DNA from: a virus
DNA length: 48,644 bases
Direction: 5' to 3' (one strand)
Virus record (IMG/VR): IMGVR_UViG_3300008952_000086
Span: 1-48,644 of that record
Shown: piece by piece, positions 47,317 through 48,644 of the stretch
Layout of the letters: each line of letters begins with the position of its first letter
Numbering within the stretch: the stretch's first letter is position 1
Program-made: the position numbers and the translations under genes
Notes under the pieces: model-generated
The model's database searches: none
Told to the model about the DNA's origin: nothing
The model's input: the letters and a program-made list of their open reading frames with translations, nothing else

Positions 47317-48644
47317 CTAATCGCCTGCAGCCATTCGCTTTTGCCACTTGCTGCTGGCAGTCACCTTGAGCGTATACCCATGCTTCTTTCTATCTTTAGA
47401 GAGGGTCCCGTACCGTCCGGCAATCTTCCTCACCTTTTCCTTGTTCGCCATATTCTTTGGGTCGGCAAGGTACGCAGCTACTTGCTTGTCTTCCGCTTCG
47501 CTAGTGAAGTCTTCCTCAAAGAGGAAGTTTATGAACTCTGTTAGAGGTACACGCTTCGTGGTCCAAAGCTTTCCAAGCCTCTTGCGGTCTCTAGCCTCAC
47601 TGGCGGAAACATTTGCATCATAAGCACCGAACACACGATCAATCTGGCTGTCTGTGTATCCCACGCCCTGCAGTACGCGTGAAGCCTCTTCCCTCTGGTC
47701 GTTCCGCAGGAAGTCGTGAGCCTGACGCAACACCATTGCATTTGACGGGCCTGACCTACGTCGCCCTTTGTCTTCCGCCCTTCTCTCCTCGCCACGCCCG
47801 ATCCAGAATCGAACGCCCTGCTCCTTGTCGATGAAGCCCTTTTTCCTGGCCCTCTTGATCGCCTTCTTGAGGCTCTTTTTAGCCTTGGTGTGGGCTGGAG
47901 TCCCTTCCTTCTCGTTGGACAGGTCAAAGCCAAGGTCTGTGAGTCTTTCCTCCGCGCTCTCTCGACTGTCCATCATCGCCGCAAGCCTAACCCTCGCACC
48001 CGCTGGACCGGCTGATATCCTAGCTCGTCTCTCCAGCCCTTTCTGCTTCCGCTCCTCCTCCTGCTCCTGCCTGGAGACCCGTTCTAGCTCAAGGGTGCGC
48101 GCAGCAGTAGAGGCCAGTTCTCCAGTGGTGCCGCGCCGCAGGTCGTAGAGAGGACCGCCACCGCCCATCTCTTCTGAAAGCTGGGCGGCGCCTGGGGCCC
48201 CTCTGTAGAGGTGAGCGGCGTCATCAGGAGCGTCTCTCCATTCCGGGGTGCGGTGAAACTCACCAATGGAGAAGTCAGTCGCCTCCCCAAGGGGCTCATC
48301 GGCGGATAGCATTTCACGCTCGCCAGCGTCGAACATAGCTGCAGCAGTGGAGAGGTCCATTGCGTCTTTGTAGAGATTTCTCCAGCCAGGGTTCTCGCTG
48401 TCACGAGAAACCTTGGCAGCACGCAATAGCGATTTTGCCATGTCTCTCATGTCCGTTGGATTTTCAGGGACCGGAAGTCCGGATCGATCTGCAGCCTCAG
48501 CAGCCATACGCTGCCCCATGCCAACCTTGGAACGACCACGACCAAGAACATCACGAGCAGTGTCTCTCTGCTGCTGCAATTCAGGGCTCATTTCAGTACG
48601 AGGCGGGTACGCAAGCCTTTGTGGCGCGGGATCGTCAGCCGAGT
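47317..48644 (-). CDS. Ejection (internal virion) protein, gp15 position: C-terminal part
   Basis: This is the rest of the 557-residue gene that starts at base 346. The ATG at 48591 lacks a ribosome site and the frame is open to base 48644, so it is not the real start. The encoded part is helical, charged, rich in Arg, Glu, Ala and Ser, with coiled-coil stretches. Its stop at 47317 is followed directly by the giant gene's TTG. T7 gp15, the positional counterpart, lines the ejection tube. Confidence 0.7.
   Translation of the reverse strand, partial: SADDPAPQRLAYPPRTEMSPELQQQRDTARDVLGRGRSKVGMGQRMAAEAADRSGLPVPENPTDMRDMAKSLLRAAKVSRDSENPGWRNLYKDAMDLSTAAAMFDAGEREMLSADEPLGEATDFSIGEFHRTPEWRDAPDDAAHLYRGAPGAAQLSEEMGGGGPLYDLRRGTTGELASTAARTLELERVSRQEQEEERKQKGLERRARISAGPAGARVRLAAMMDSRESAEERLTDLGFDLSNEKEGTPAHTKAKKSLKKAIKRARKKGFIDKEQGVRFWIGRGEERRAEDKGRRRSGPSNAMVLRQAHDFLRNDQREEASRVLQGVGYTDSQIDRVFGAYDANVSASEARDRKRLGKLWTTKRVPLTEFINFLFEEDFTSEAEDKQVAAYLADPKNMANKEKVRKIAGRYGTLSKDRKKHGYTLKVTASSKWQKRMAAGD

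Noticed and set aside
48589-48591. ATG at 48591 as the real start of the rightmost gene
   Set aside because: No ribosome site, and the frame is open to the window end, joining in frame with the gene starting at 346.

Overview
The window looks like one complete, circularly closed genome of a tailed double-stranded DNA phage, most likely a podovirus with a P22-like/T7-like head and short tail. Reading the leftward strand from base 1 across to base 48644 keeps one frame open without a stop. The two terminal fragments join into a single gene of exactly 558 codons. The virion genes are P22- or T7-like: terminase, a portal of about 718 residues, scaffold, HK97-fold-like coat, connector, beta-propeller-like nozzle and three ejection-protein-like genes. 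No tape measure, tail tube or sheath is evident, although the 2732-residue protein cannot be fully excluded as one. No integrase was recognised. The host is not identifiable. Strong GGAGG ribosome sites, two probable leaderless genes, two GAAC-N4-GTTC palindromes (LexA-box type of Gram-positive-like bacteria) and a FliS-like gene suggest a fairly high-GC, flagellated bacterium with a Gram-positive-type SOS operator. This is inference only.

Layout. (1) A leftward block of virion genes runs from about 14.66 kb down to base 1 and on through the junction to about 37.2 kb: three beta-rich virion proteins, large terminase, two small proteins, portal, a tiny Cys-containing ORF, scaffold, coat, connector genes, two lysine-rich proteins, nozzle, fibre-like protein, gp14-like, gp15-like (across the junction) and a 2732-residue gp16-position protein, then small fibre or receptor-binding candidates. 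It ends in a lysis cassette (37.2 to 35.1 kb) with an M15 peptidase endolysin and five small membrane proteins. Most genes are stop-start coupled (TAATG, TGATG, ATGA, TAGTG). (2) A second leftward module at 18.5-14.9 kb holds a protein with the C-terminal domain of phage DnaD-like replication proteins, two unknown cysteine-containing proteins, a beta-class DNA methyltransferase and two small proteins. A palindrome that could be an operator lies upstream. (3) Two small rightward genes (14.7 and 18.8 kb) have a -10 box only a few bases before GTG, so they are probably leaderless. A small-terminase-like gene lies leftward at 19.0-19.7 kb. (4) A rightward early block runs from 19.7 to 35.1 kb. It has many small accessory genes, several with paired cysteines or winged helices, a protein ending in an SSB-type tip, a FliS-like chaperone, a DUF932-type protein and a sigma-region-4-like regulator. 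At its end is a recombination module: RuvC-like resolvase, single-strand annealing protein, Fe-S RecB/Cas4-like nuclease and sliding-clamp-like protein.

Two long gene-free stretches interrupt the early block: 21539-22452 (palindromes, a perfect GC hairpin and three TATCA-N4-CTTGC repeats) and 23083-23465 (four consecutive strong stem-loops). They flank one gene and are the best candidates for an origin, switch region or structured RNA. No DNA polymerase, primase or helicase was recognised, so replication probably borrows the host replisome, organised by the DnaD-like protein and perhaps the phage clamp, with recombination completing the concatemers needed for packaging.
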